Shown piece by piece: positions 55,030 through 64,000 of a stretch of DNA of 64,000 bases. Both the position numbers and the translations under genes were made by a program. The notes beneath the pieces were generated by a model that saw only the letters and a list, made by a program, of their open reading frames with translations, was not told the origin of the DNA and ran no database searches. Source of the stretch: Sphingomonas palmae (GTDB lineage Bacteria; Pseudomonadota; Alphaproteobacteria; Sphingomonadales; Sphingomonadaceae); NCBI RefSeq assembly GCF_900109565.1, contig NZ_FNZZ01000001.1:744001-808000 (forward strand), read 5' to 3'. Every line of letters starts with the position of its first letter. Position 1 is the stretch's first letter.

Positions 55030-56076
55030 TCAAACTCCCACGCGCATGAACATCAGCACACCCGACACCAGGAACACCCAGAACAGCGACAGCGGCAGGA
55101 ACACCTTCCACCCCAGCCGCATCAGCTGGTCGTAGCGGTAGCGCGGCACCGTCGCCTTGATCCAGGAGAACACGAAGAAGAAGAACAGGATCTTGGCGAA
55201 CAGCCAGATGATGCCCGGCACCATGTACAACGGCGCCCAGTCGAACGGCGGCAGGTATCCGCCCCAGAACAGCGTCGCGTTCAACGTGCACATCAGTAGC
55301 ACGTTGGCGTACTCGCCCAGCCAGTAGAGCGCGAAGCTCATCGAGCTGTACTCGGTCTGGTAACCGGCGACGAGTTCCGACTCCGCCTCGGTAAGATCGA
55401 ACGGGGCGCGCTGCGTTTCCGCCAGCGACGAGATCAGGAACACGACCGCCATCGGGAACAGCAGCGGATTGAACGCGAAGCCGTTGATGAAGCCGTACAG
55501 CCCCTTCTGCGCCTCAACGATCCCGGTCAGGTTGAACGTCCCCGCCCACATCACCACCGAGATCAGCACGAACCCGATCGCGACCTCGTAGCTGACCATC
55601 TGCGCCGCGGCACGGATCGCAGAGAAGAACGGATACTTTGAGTTCGACGACCAGCCCGCCAGGATGATGCCGTAAACGCCCAGCGACGACGCCGCGAGCA
55701 CGTAGAGCAGCCCGACGTTGATGTCGGCGAGCACCACGCTCGGCTGGAACGGCACCACCGCCCAGACGATCAGCGCGACCGTGAAGGTGATGATCGGCGC
55801 GAGCAGGAACAGCCCGCGGTTCGCCGCCGAGGGAACGATCGTTTCCTGTAGGAACACCTTCAACCCGTCGGCGAAGCTCTGGAGCAGCCCGAACGGGCCG
55901 ACGACGTTGGGCCCGCGACGCAGCGCCATCGCCGCCCAGATCTTGCGATCGGCGTAAATGATCATCGCGACCGCCAGCATTAGCGGCAGCGCGATCACCA
56001 GAATGCCGATGATCGTCGCCAGGAACCATGACCAGCCGTACGACAGGCCAAGCGTTGTGTTGAAGAAGCCGGTCAC
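55030..56076 (-). CDS. nuoH: NADH-quinone oxidoreductase subunit H
   Basis: A 348-residue, eight-helix membrane subunit at the quinone site. [20 protein letters not shown] and [20 protein letters not shown] are the signature loops that form the quinone channel. It couples quinone reduction to proton pumping. Its ATG overlaps the nuoG stop (ATGA). Confidence 0.96.
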   Translation of the reverse strand: MTGFFNTTLGLSYGWSWFLATIIGILVIALPLMLAVAMIIYADRKIWAAMALRRGPNVVGPFGLLQSFADGLKVFLQETIVPSAANRGLFLLAPIITFTVALIVWAVVPFQPSVVLADINVGLLYVLAASSLGVYGIILAGWSSNSKYPFFSAIRAAAQMVSYEVAIGFVLISVVMWAGTFNLTGIVEAQKGLYGFINGFAFNPLLFPMAVVFLISSLAETQRAPFDLTEAESELVAGYQTEYSSMSFALYWLGEYANVLLMCTLNATLFWGGYLPPFDWAPLYMVPGIIWLFAKILFFFFVFSWIKATVPRYRYDQLMRLGWKVFLPLSLFWVFLVSGVLMFMRVGV

Positions 56077-58066
56077 TCCGCTGCCTCCGCGAAGCTCTCA
56101 CCGTGGATCAGTTCCGCCGAGCAGCGCTGCATCGTCGGCGACGCGCGGCAGATCGCGTTGGTGAGATAGAAGTCCTTGATTGGATAGCCCTCGATCCGCC
56201 CTGACGCGGTGGTGCCCAGCGACGGCGGATTCCACGCGAACATCTTGAGCCCGAGCGTCGCGAGATCGGGGCAGTCGAGCGCCATCGCCGCGCGCAGCTC
56301 CTCGAGCGTGTCGAACGACAGTGTCTTGCCGAGCTTGTCCGACAGTGCGCGGAAGATCGCCCAATCCTCGCGCGCGTCGCCCGGCGGAAAGCCGGCGCGC
56401 TCGCCACGCTGGACGCGGCCTTCGAGGTTGACGAACGTCCCCGACTTCTCGGCGTAGCTCGCACCCGGCAGGATCACGTCGGCGTGGTGCGCGCCGCGGT
56501 CGCCGTGGTGACCGACGAACACCTTGAACCCGGTGAACTTGGTAAAATCGCACTCGTCCGCGCCGAGGAAGAAGGCGAGCTTGGCGTTGTGCAGGTCGGC
56601 GATGCCACCTTTCGACGCGTAGCCGAGCATCAACCCGCCCATGCGGCTCGCCGCCATGTGAACGACATTGAAGCCGTTCCAGCCGTCGCGCACCAGGTTG
56701 AGGCTGTTGGCGAGTCCCAGCGCCGCGCCGTGCGCGCCCTTCAGCGCCGCACCGCCGACGATCACCATCGGCCGCTCGGCCTTGCCGAATGCGTCCGTGA
56801 CCGCCTCGGGCAGGTCGCCCAGGATCGACAGATCGTCGCCGAGCCACTCGACCTGGTAGGTCAGCTCGGTCTCGGGTCCGATCGCGAACACCTTGGCGCC
56901 GCGCTTGATCGCCTTGCGCACGCGCGTGTTCACCAGCGCCGCTTCCCAGCGCAGGTTGGTGCCGACCAGCAGGATCGCGTCCGCTTCCTCGACACCCGCG
57001 ATCGTGGTGTTGAAGTTCACCGCCGCGAGGCTGGACGTGTCATAGTCCATGCCGGTCTGACGCCCTTCGAACTTGGCATCGCCCAGCTCGCGCAGCAGCG
57101 CCTTCGCCGCGAACATCGTCTCGCAATCGACCAGATCGCCCGCGACCGCCGCAACCGAGCCGCCGTGATCGACCGCGGCGATCGTCGCGAACGCCTCGTC
57201 CCACGTAACCGGCTGGAGCTTGCCGTCGCGGCGCACGTACGGGCGGTCGAGTCGTTTGCGCACGAGGCCGTCGACCGCATGACGCGTCTTGTCGGTCGCC
57301 CATTCCTCGTTCACGTCGTCGTTGACGCGCGGCACCGCGCGCAGCACCTGCCGACCGCGCGCATCGAGGCGGATGTTGGTGCCGACCGCGTCCATCACGT
57401 CGATCGACAGGGTCTTGCGCAGCTCCCACGGGCGCGCCTCGAACGCGTAGGGCTTGCTGGTCAACGCGCCGACGGGGCACAGGTCGACGACGTTGCCCGA
57501 CAGCTCGCTCGTCACCGCTTCCTCGAGATAGCTGGTGATCTGCATGTTCTCGCCGCGGTAGATCGCGCCGATCTCCTCCACGCCCGCGACTTCCTCCGCG
57601 AAGCGGACGCAGCGCGTGCACTGGATGCAGCGGGTCATGATCGTCTTGACGATCGGACCCATGTACTTCTCGGTCACCGCGCGCTTGTTCTCGGCGAAGC
57701 GCGAGCGCCCGCGGCCGTAGGCGACCGACTGGTCCTGCAGGTCGCACTCGCCGCCCTGATCGCAGATCGGGCAGTCGAGCGGGTGATTGATCAGCAGGAA
57801 TTCCATGATGCCCTCGCGGGCATGCTTCACCATCGGCGTGGTGGTGAACACTTCCTGATTGTCCGCGGCGGGCAGCGCGCACGACGCCTGCGGCTTGGGC
57901 GGGCCAGGCTTCACCTCGACCAGGCACATGCGGCAATTGCCCGCAATGCTCAGCCGCTCGTGATAGCAGAAGCGCGGGATCTCCTTGCCCGCGGCCTCGC
58001 ACGCCTGGAGCACCGTGGCACCCTGCGGTACCTCGACCTCGGTCCCGTCTACTTTAAGCTTCGGCA

Positions 58067-58067
<1 letters not shown>
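56073..58067 (-). CDS. nuoG: NADH-quinone oxidoreductase subunit G
   Basis: 664 residues from ATG 58067. The N-terminal iron-sulphur domain holds the 2Fe-2S cysteines ([15 protein letters not shown]), the His-Cys 4Fe-4S region ([15 protein letters not shown]) and [10 protein letters not shown]. The rest is the molybdopterin-oxidoreductase-like domain without cofactor. It links NuoF to NuoI in the electron chain. Its start shares one base with the nuoF stop (TAATG). Confidence 0.96.
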
Positions 58068-59376
<1,309 letters not shown>

Positions 59377-59380
<4 letters not shown>

Positions 59381-60084
59381 GCCTGCTGCTCCACCGCCTC
59401 GGGCTGCGCTACCTGCCCCCATTCGTCGCGGTAATCGTGGTTCTCGTTCACCATTGCGGTCAGCGTCGTCGGACCGCCGTAGGGCTCGACCGTGTGACGG
59501 CCCGGCTCCTGCGATCCGGGCTTGGGCGTGCCGCCGTTCGCCAGTGTCTCGAGGATCGCGGTGGTGCGATCGTAGTCGAGGTCCTCGTAATTGTCGTCGT
59601 TGATCTGAACCATCGGCGCCGACGCGCAATTGCCCATGCACTCGACCTCGGTCAGCGTGAACAGGCCATCAGGGGTGGTACGCCCCTTGATCAGCCCCTT
59701 GTTCTTGCACGCCGCGAACACGTCGTCCGACCCGCGCAGCACGCACGGCGTCGTGCCGCACACCTGGACGTGGAAACGCCCGACCGGCGCCAGGTTGAAC
59801 ATCGTGTAGAAGGTCGCGACCTCGAACACGCGGATGTACGGCACGCCGATCTCACGCGCGACGAACTCGATCACCGGCACGGGCAACCAGCCCTGCGTGT
59901 GCGTCTCGCGGCCGACCTGACGCTGCGCCAGATCGAGCAGCGGAATCGACGCCGATTGCTCACGCCCCGCGGGGTAGCGCGCCATGATCGCGTTGCGCTT
60001 GCTCCGGCTGTCGTCGTCCCACGCGAACGCACCCCAGCGCGCGCGGGTCTCGGCCTCGTCGGGGATCTGCGGTCCGTCAGCCAT
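59377..60084 (-). CDS. nuoE: NADH-quinone oxidoreductase subunit E
   Basis: A 235-residue thioredoxin-like 2Fe-2S subunit. Its four cluster cysteines lie in CGTTPC and in CMGNCASAP. The C-terminal about 60 residues ([20 protein letters not shown] onwards) are a polar extension common in alphaproteobacteria. Its ATG shares a base with the nuoD stop (TGATG). Confidence 0.95.
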
Positions 60085-61364
60085 CAGCGGTCACATTCAC
60101 CAAAAACAATATCCATCGCGCCCAGAATAGCCGTCGTGTCCGCCAGCATGTGGCCGCGGCTCATGAAGTCCATTGCCTGCAGGTGCGAAAACGCCGTCGG
60201 GCGGATCTTGCAGCGGTACGGCTTGTTGCTGCCGTCGCTGACCAGATACACGCCGAACTCGCCCTTGGGACTCTCGGTCGCAACATATACCTCGCCAGCG
60301 GGGACGTGATAGCCTTCGGTATAGAGCTTGAAGTGATGGATCAGCGCTTCCATCGACTGCTTCATCTCGGCGCGCTTGGGCGGCACCACCTTTCGGTCGA
60401 GGCTGGCGATCGGGCCCTCGGGCATCTCGTTCAGGCACTGGCGCATGATGCGCGCCGACTGACGCACCTCCTCCACGCGCACCATGAACCGGTCATAGCA
60501 GTCGCCGCGCGTGCCGACGGGCACGTCGAAGTCCATCCGGTCGTAGACGTCGTATGGCTGCGACTTGCGCAGGTCCCACGGAACACCCGCCGCGCGGATC
60601 ATCGGGCCCGAGAAGCCCCAAGCGATCGCGTCATCGCGGCTTACCGTGCCGATGTCGACGTTGCGCTGCTTGAAGATGCGGTTGTCCGCGACCAGGCTGA
60701 TCGCGTCCTCGAACAAGCGCGGCAGCCGCGTGTCGAGCCAGTCGGCGATGTCGGTTAGGAGCTTAAGCGGCACGTCCTGGTGGACGCCGCCCGGCCGCAT
60801 GTAATTGTGGTGCATGCGCGCGCCCGACGCGCGCTCGAAGAAGCCGTAGCAATCCTCGCGGATCTCGAACAGCCACAGGTTCGGCGTCATCGCGCCGACG
60901 TCCATCACGTGACTGCCAAGGTTCAGCATGTGGTTGGAAATGCGCGTCAGTTCGGCGAACAGCACGCGCAGGTATCGCGCGCGCAGCGGCACCTCGAGGT
61001 CGAGCAACTTCTCGATCGCGAGCACGAAGGTGTGCTCCATGCACATCGGCGAGCAGTAATCGAGCCGGTCGAAATACGGGATCGCCTGCGCGTAGGTCTT
61101 GTACTCGATCAGCTTCTCGGTGCCGCGGTGGAGGAGGCCAACGTGCGGGTCGATCCGCTCGATGATTTCGCCGTCCAGCTCCATGACGAGCCGCAGCACG
61201 CCGTGCGCCGCGGGGTGCTGCGGGCCGAAGTTGATCGTGTAGTTCTGGATCGCAACATCGCCCTCGCTCGGGTGTGAGGCGTCGGTGGCGTGAACGATCT
61301 TCTCGACCGCGGGATCGACTTCGCGATCAACGGCCATGTCCTTGTCGACGAGCGTGTCGGTCAT
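60084..61364 (-). CDS. nuoD: NADH-quinone oxidoreductase subunit D
   Basis: A 426-residue, 49-kDa-type subunit at the quinone pocket. [20 protein letters not shown] carries the quinone-binding histidine region, and [10 protein letters not shown] and the C-terminal [20 protein letters not shown] are also typical. A 35-residue N-terminal extension precedes the core. It overlaps nuoC by four bases (ATGA), so C and D are not fused. Confidence 0.96.
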   Translation of the reverse strand: MTDTLVDKDMAVDREVDPAVEKIVHATDASHPSEGDVAIQNYTINFGPQHPAAHGVLRLVMELDGEIIERIDPHVGLLHRGTEKLIEYKTYAQAIPYFDRLDYCSPMCMEHTFVLAIEKLLDLEVPLRARYLRVLFAELTRISNHMLNLGSHVMDVGAMTPNLWLFEIREDCYGFFERASGARMHHNYMRPGGVHQDVPLKLLTDIADWLDTRLPRLFEDAISLVADNRIFKQRNVDIGTVSRDDAIAWGFSGPMIRAAGVPWDLRKSQPYDVYDRMDFDVPVGTRGDCYDRFMVRVEEVRQSARIMRQCLNEMPEGPIASLDRKVVPPKRAEMKQSMEALIHHFKLYTEGYHVPAGEVYVATESPKGEFGVYLVSDGSNKPYRCKIRPTAFSHLQAMDFMSRGHMLADTTAILGAMDIVFGECDR

Positions 61365-62218
61365 TGGTTCTGCCCTCCCTTGCCGGGCACGACATCGGGG
61401 TCGCGCGGCTCAGGTTTGGAATCGGGATCGCTCTTGCCCGCCCCAGTCTCGGCGGTGCTGGGCGCGTCCTTCTTCGCGTACGGTTCGCTCGACGCGGCGG
61501 GCGGCTGCTTGTCGCTCTCGCTCGCGCCGGCGTTCTGCACCTGCGTGGCGGTCGCGGGCGTCTGCGCGCCCTTTGCCTGCGGCAGCGCGGCGTCGCCGGC
61601 CTTCTCGTCGCCCGGCAGCACGTATTCGGCGCCTTCCCACGGACTCATGAAGTCGAAGCTGCGGAAATCCTGCGCGAGCTTGACCGGCTCGTACACCACC
61701 CGCTTCTGTTCTTCCGAATAGCGCATCTCGACGAAGCCGGAGAGCGGGAAGTCCTTGCGGAACGGATGACCGCGAAAGCCATAGTCGGTCAGGATGCGGC
61801 GCAGGTCCTGGTTGCCCGCAAACAGCACGCCGTACATGTCGTACACCTCGCGCTCCAACCAGCCCGCGACCGGCCACAGCCCCGTCACGCTCGGCACCGG
61901 CATGTCCTCCGACGCGCGCACGTGGACGTGCAGCCGGTGATTACGCGTCAGCGACAGCAGGCAGTAGACGACCTCGAACCGCTCAGCGCCGCGATCGGGA
62001 TAGTCGACGCCCGCGATTTCCATCAACTGTTGGTACTCGAGCCCGGGCGTGTCGCGCAGCGCGGTCAGCGCGGGGATCAGCGCCTCGCGCGTCACGTGCA
62101 GCTGCACCTCGCCCGCGCGCGCGAAGGCGTCGGTCAGCCCGCCGCCGATCGCGTCTCGCGCCGCCGCGATCGTCTCGTCGTTCAGGCTGTAGGCGAAAGC
62201 CGGTGCCGGCGCCCTCAT
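61361..62218 (-). CDS. nuoC: NADH-quinone oxidoreductase subunit C with long C-terminal tail
   Basis: 285 residues from ATG 62218. The core (about 1-203) is normal: [17 protein letters not shown] and [20 protein letters not shown] are the 30-kDa subunit signature. Residues 204-285 form a low-complexity tail rich in Ala, Lys, Pro, Ser, Glu and Asp, likely disordered and not part of the usual family. It overlaps nuoB (ATGA). Confidence 0.94.
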   Translation of the reverse strand: MRAPAPAFAYSLNDETIAAARDAIGGGLTDAFARAGEVQLHVTREALIPALTALRDTPGLEYQQLMEIAGVDYPDRGAERFEVVYCLLSLTRNHRLHVHVRASEDMPVPSVTGLWPVAGWLEREVYDMYGVLFAGNQDLRRILTDYGFRGHPFRKDFPLSGFVEMRYSEEQKRVVYEPVKLAQDFRSFDFMSPWEGAEYVLPGDEKAGDAALPQAKGAQTPATATQVQNAGASESDKQPPAASSEPYAKKDAPSTAETGAGKSDPDSKPEPRDPDVVPGKGGQNQ

Positions 62219-62772
62219 CGCTCGATGCTCCCGCTGCGGCGGATTTTCCGCTGCAACTGCATGATGCCATAGAGCAACGCCTCCGCAGTCGGCGGACAGC
62301 CCGGCACGTAGATGTCGACCGGCACAACGCGGTCGCAACCGCGCACCACCGAGTAGCTGTAGTGATAGTAACCGCCGCCATTGGCGCAGCTGCCCATCGA
62401 GATGACGTACTTCGGCTCCGACATCTGGTCGTAGACCTTGCGAAGTGCCGGCGCCATCTTGTTGCACAGCGTGCCTGCGACGATCATCACGTCCGACTGA
62501 CGCGGGCTCGCGCGCGGCGCGGCACCGAAGCGCTCCAGGTCGTAGCGCGGCATGTTGACGTGAATCATCTCCACCGCGCAGCACGCGAGACCGAACGTCA
62601 TCCACCACAAAGAGCCCGTGCGCGCCCACTGGAACAACTCTTCCGAGGAGGTAACCAGGAAACCCTTGTCGGTCAGCTCGCCATTCAAACTGTCGAAGAA
62701 GCCCTGATCGGGCGCGACGACCGAGCGATCGGTTTCCGGCGCGTTGACAAGTCCGACAGGACCGGAGTGCAC
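62215..62772 (-). CDS. nuoB: NADH-quinone oxidoreductase subunit B
   Basis: 185 residues from GTG 62772, with GGGAG five bases upstream overlapping the nuoA stop. It carries the N2 cluster: GLACCAVEM has the tandem cysteines, GSCANGGG and [11 protein letters not shown] the other two ligands. N2 donates electrons to quinone. An upstream frame is open but would run into nuoA. Confidence 0.94.
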   Translation of the reverse strand: MHSGPVGLVNAPETDRSVVAPDQGFFDSLNGELTDKGFLVTSSEELFQWARTGSLWWMTFGLACCAVEMIHVNMPRYDLERFGAAPRASPRQSDVMIVAGTLCNKMAPALRKVYDQMSEPKYVISMGSCANGGGYYHYSYSVVRGCDRVVPVDIYVPGCPPTAEALLYGIMQLQRKIRRSGSIER

Positions 62773-62774
62773 TT

Positions 62775-63149
62775 CTACTCCCACTCCAACGCTCCTTTCT
62801 TCCACGCGTACACCAGCCCGAGCGCCAGCTCCGCGATAAATACCATCATGCTGATCCACGCCGTCCATCCGAGCGAGAAAACGCTTACCGCCCAAGGATA
62901 TAGGAACGCCGCCTCGAGATCGAAGATGATGAACAGAATGGCAACGAGATAAAAACGCACGTCGAACTGGCTGCGGCTGTCCTCGAACGCGGGGAAGCCG
63001 CACTCATATTCGGACAGCTTCTCCGCGGTCGGCTTGTGCGACCCGGTGATCCGCGACACCGCCATCGGCAGAAATACGAATGCCGACGACAGGATGAGCG
63101 CGACGCCCAGGAACATCAGGATCGGCAGATATTGCGACAGGTCGACCAA
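62775..63149 (-). CDS. nuoA: NADH-quinone oxidoreductase subunit A
   Basis: 124 residues with three transmembrane helices. [20 protein letters not shown] is the conserved loop with the cysteine near the quinone channel, and [20 protein letters not shown] is helix 2 with its acidic pair. It is the first gene of the nuo operon. The operon promoter should lie in the 165-base spacer 63150-63314, where no box is convincing. Confidence 0.96.
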   Translation of the reverse strand: MVDLSQYLPILMFLGVALILSSAFVFLPMAVSRITGSHKPTAEKLSEYECGFPAFEDSRSQFDVRFYLVAILFIIFDLEAAFLYPWAVSVFSLGWTAWISMMVFIAELALGLVYAWKKGALEWE

Positions 63150-63272
63150 TGTCAGACTCTCAATATGGCTTGCACGGGTTCGTACCGCATGTGCGAACGA
63201 TTACCCGACGCTTTAGGCCTCCGGGCATGACCGGGCAAGGCGCAGGGAGTGTGAGAATGAATCGCAACACAG

Positions 63273-63292
63273 CCCGCCGGCGCACCGGCGGG
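63273..63292 (-). terminator. GC-rich hairpin after the suhB-like gene
   Basis: CCCGCCGG (63273-63280) and CCGGCGGG (63285-63292) form a perfect 8-bp stem with a CGCA loop, 22 bases beyond the suhB-like stop on the minus strand. It probably terminates that gene before the nuo promoter. The bases beyond are G/T-mixed rather than a clean T-run. Confidence 0.55.
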
Positions 63293-63314
63293 TGAAGCGT
63301 TCGACCTCAGCAAC

Positions 63315-64000
63315 TCAACGTAGCGATTGCGCCACCATCTTGTGCAGCTTGGAATGCATGCTGTCGTTCGACGCCAGGAATTCGTTGCGCTCCATGTAAC
63401 GGTCACCGCCGCGGAAGTCGGTGACGAAGCCGCCCGCTTCCTTGACCAGCAGCACGCCGGCCGACACGTCCCACGGCTTCAGGTCGCTCTCCCAATAAGC
63501 GTCGAAGCGCCCCGCCGCGACCCAAGCGAGGTCGAGCGTCGCCGCGCCCAGCCGGCGGATGCCGGCGACCTGCGGTGCTACGGCACCGAAGATGCGCGTC
63601 CATTGCACGAAATCGCCGTGGCCCATGAACGGGATGCCGGTCGCGATCAGCGCTTCCGAAGGCTCGCGACGCGCCGATACGCGCAGCCGCTGGTCCTGCA
63701 ACCACGCGCCGCGCCCCTTCTCCGCCCAGAAACTCTCGTCGGTCAGCGGCTGATAGGTCAGCGCGGTGGTGATCTCGCGCTTGCCGTTGGGCAGCGGCTC
63801 CTCGACCGCGATCGAGATCGCGAAGTGCGGGATACCGTGGAGGAAGTTCGACGTGCCGTCCAAGGGATCGACGATGAAGCGCGGCTTGGTCGGATCGCCT
63901 TCGACCTCGCCGCGCTCCTCCATCAGGAAACCCCAGTCGGGCCGCGCCTTCGACAATTCCTCGTACAGCGTCTGCTCGCAGCGCTGATCGGCCTGGCTGA
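63315..64000 (-). CDS. Inositol monophosphatase family protein (5' end outside window)
   Basis: 227 residues are visible; the frame runs off the right edge (Q-A-D-Q-R-C-E-Q-T-L-Y-E-E-L before SKARPDWG). Metal-binding motif 1 is DPLDGTSNFLHGIPHFAIS and motif 2 is PWDVSAGVLLVKEAGG. It is SuhB-like: it hydrolyses inositol-1-phosphate or related sugar phosphates and may also help rRNA antitermination. It is upstream of, and in the same direction as, the nuo operon. Confidence 0.92.
   Translation of the reverse strand, partial: SQADQRCEQTLYEELSKARPDWGFLMEERGEVEGDPTKPRFIVDPLDGTSNFLHGIPHFAISIAVEEPLPNGKREITTALTYQPLTDESFWAEKGRGAWLQDQRLRVSARREPSEALIATGIPFMGHGDFVQWTRIFGAVAPQVAGIRRLGAATLDLAWVAAGRFDAYWESDLKPWDVSAGVLLVKEAGGFVTDFRGGDRYMERNEFLASNDSMHSKLHKMVAQSLR

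Overview
The window is GC-rich chromosomal DNA from an alphaproteobacterium, most likely a sphingomonad (Sphingomonadales). The evidence is gene content and order: an exosortase A (XrtA/PEP-CTERM) exopolysaccharide locus, trpGDC-moaC-moeA-lexA, gltX-gltA, and a nuoA-N operon followed by birA, coaX, RNase J and a DUF1467 protein. LexA is preceded by GTTC-N7-GTTC boxes of the alphaproteobacterial type. Genes are densely packed, and many are joined by ATGA, GTGA, TGATG or TAATG overlaps. I see no tRNA, rRNA, CRISPR array, insertion sequence or prophage, and no gene-free stretch longer than about 165 bases.

Layout. (1) 1-2390: 3' part of a deoxyhypusine-synthase-like gene, two hairpins, a MAPEG membrane protein, a very small Myb/SANT-like protein and a DUF4337 protein. 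(2) 2398-19489: XrtA exopolysaccharide locus in three transcription units. A long leftward operon runs from the Wza-like export lipoprotein through chain-length protein, tyrosine kinase, outer-membrane barrel, ATPase, deacetylase, FemAB-like protein and glycosyltransferase to an XrtA-EpsI fusion and an amidotransferase. A second leftward pair encodes an acyl-CoA/AMP ligase and a PLP decarboxylase. A rightward unit encodes an acyl carrier protein and two alpha/beta hydrolases. (3) 19496-26840: trxB, an M17 aminopeptidase, tpiA, ppiD-trpE and a small exported protein. (4) 26992-32293: trpG-trpD-trpC-moaC-nudix-moeA and then lexA. (5) 32160-38284: a ComEC-like protein (convergent with and overlapping lexA), gltX, gltA, a small membrane protein and a lower-GC TPR-like exported protein.

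(6) 38333-44753 is the least understood part. A leftward run of four genes encodes an Hpt-fold protein, a nucleotidyltransferase-like membrane protein, a DUF2336 protein and a sensor-kinase-like protein; a divergent gene encodes a large membrane-anchored coiled-coil protein. By manual alignment, both the Hpt protein and the kinase-like protein lack the phospho-accepting histidine, although the kinase keeps its ATP-binding motifs. This is my best candidate for an undescribed system: a signalling module built from degenerate phosphorelay parts.

(7) 44820-63149: DUF1467, rnj, coaX, birA and the full 14-gene NADH dehydrogenase I operon, all leftward. (8) The right edge holds a suhB-like inositol monophosphatase gene cut by the window end.

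All identities come from reading the translated proteins for motifs, without database searches; start codons were chosen from motif position, overlaps and visible Shine-Dalgarno sequences.
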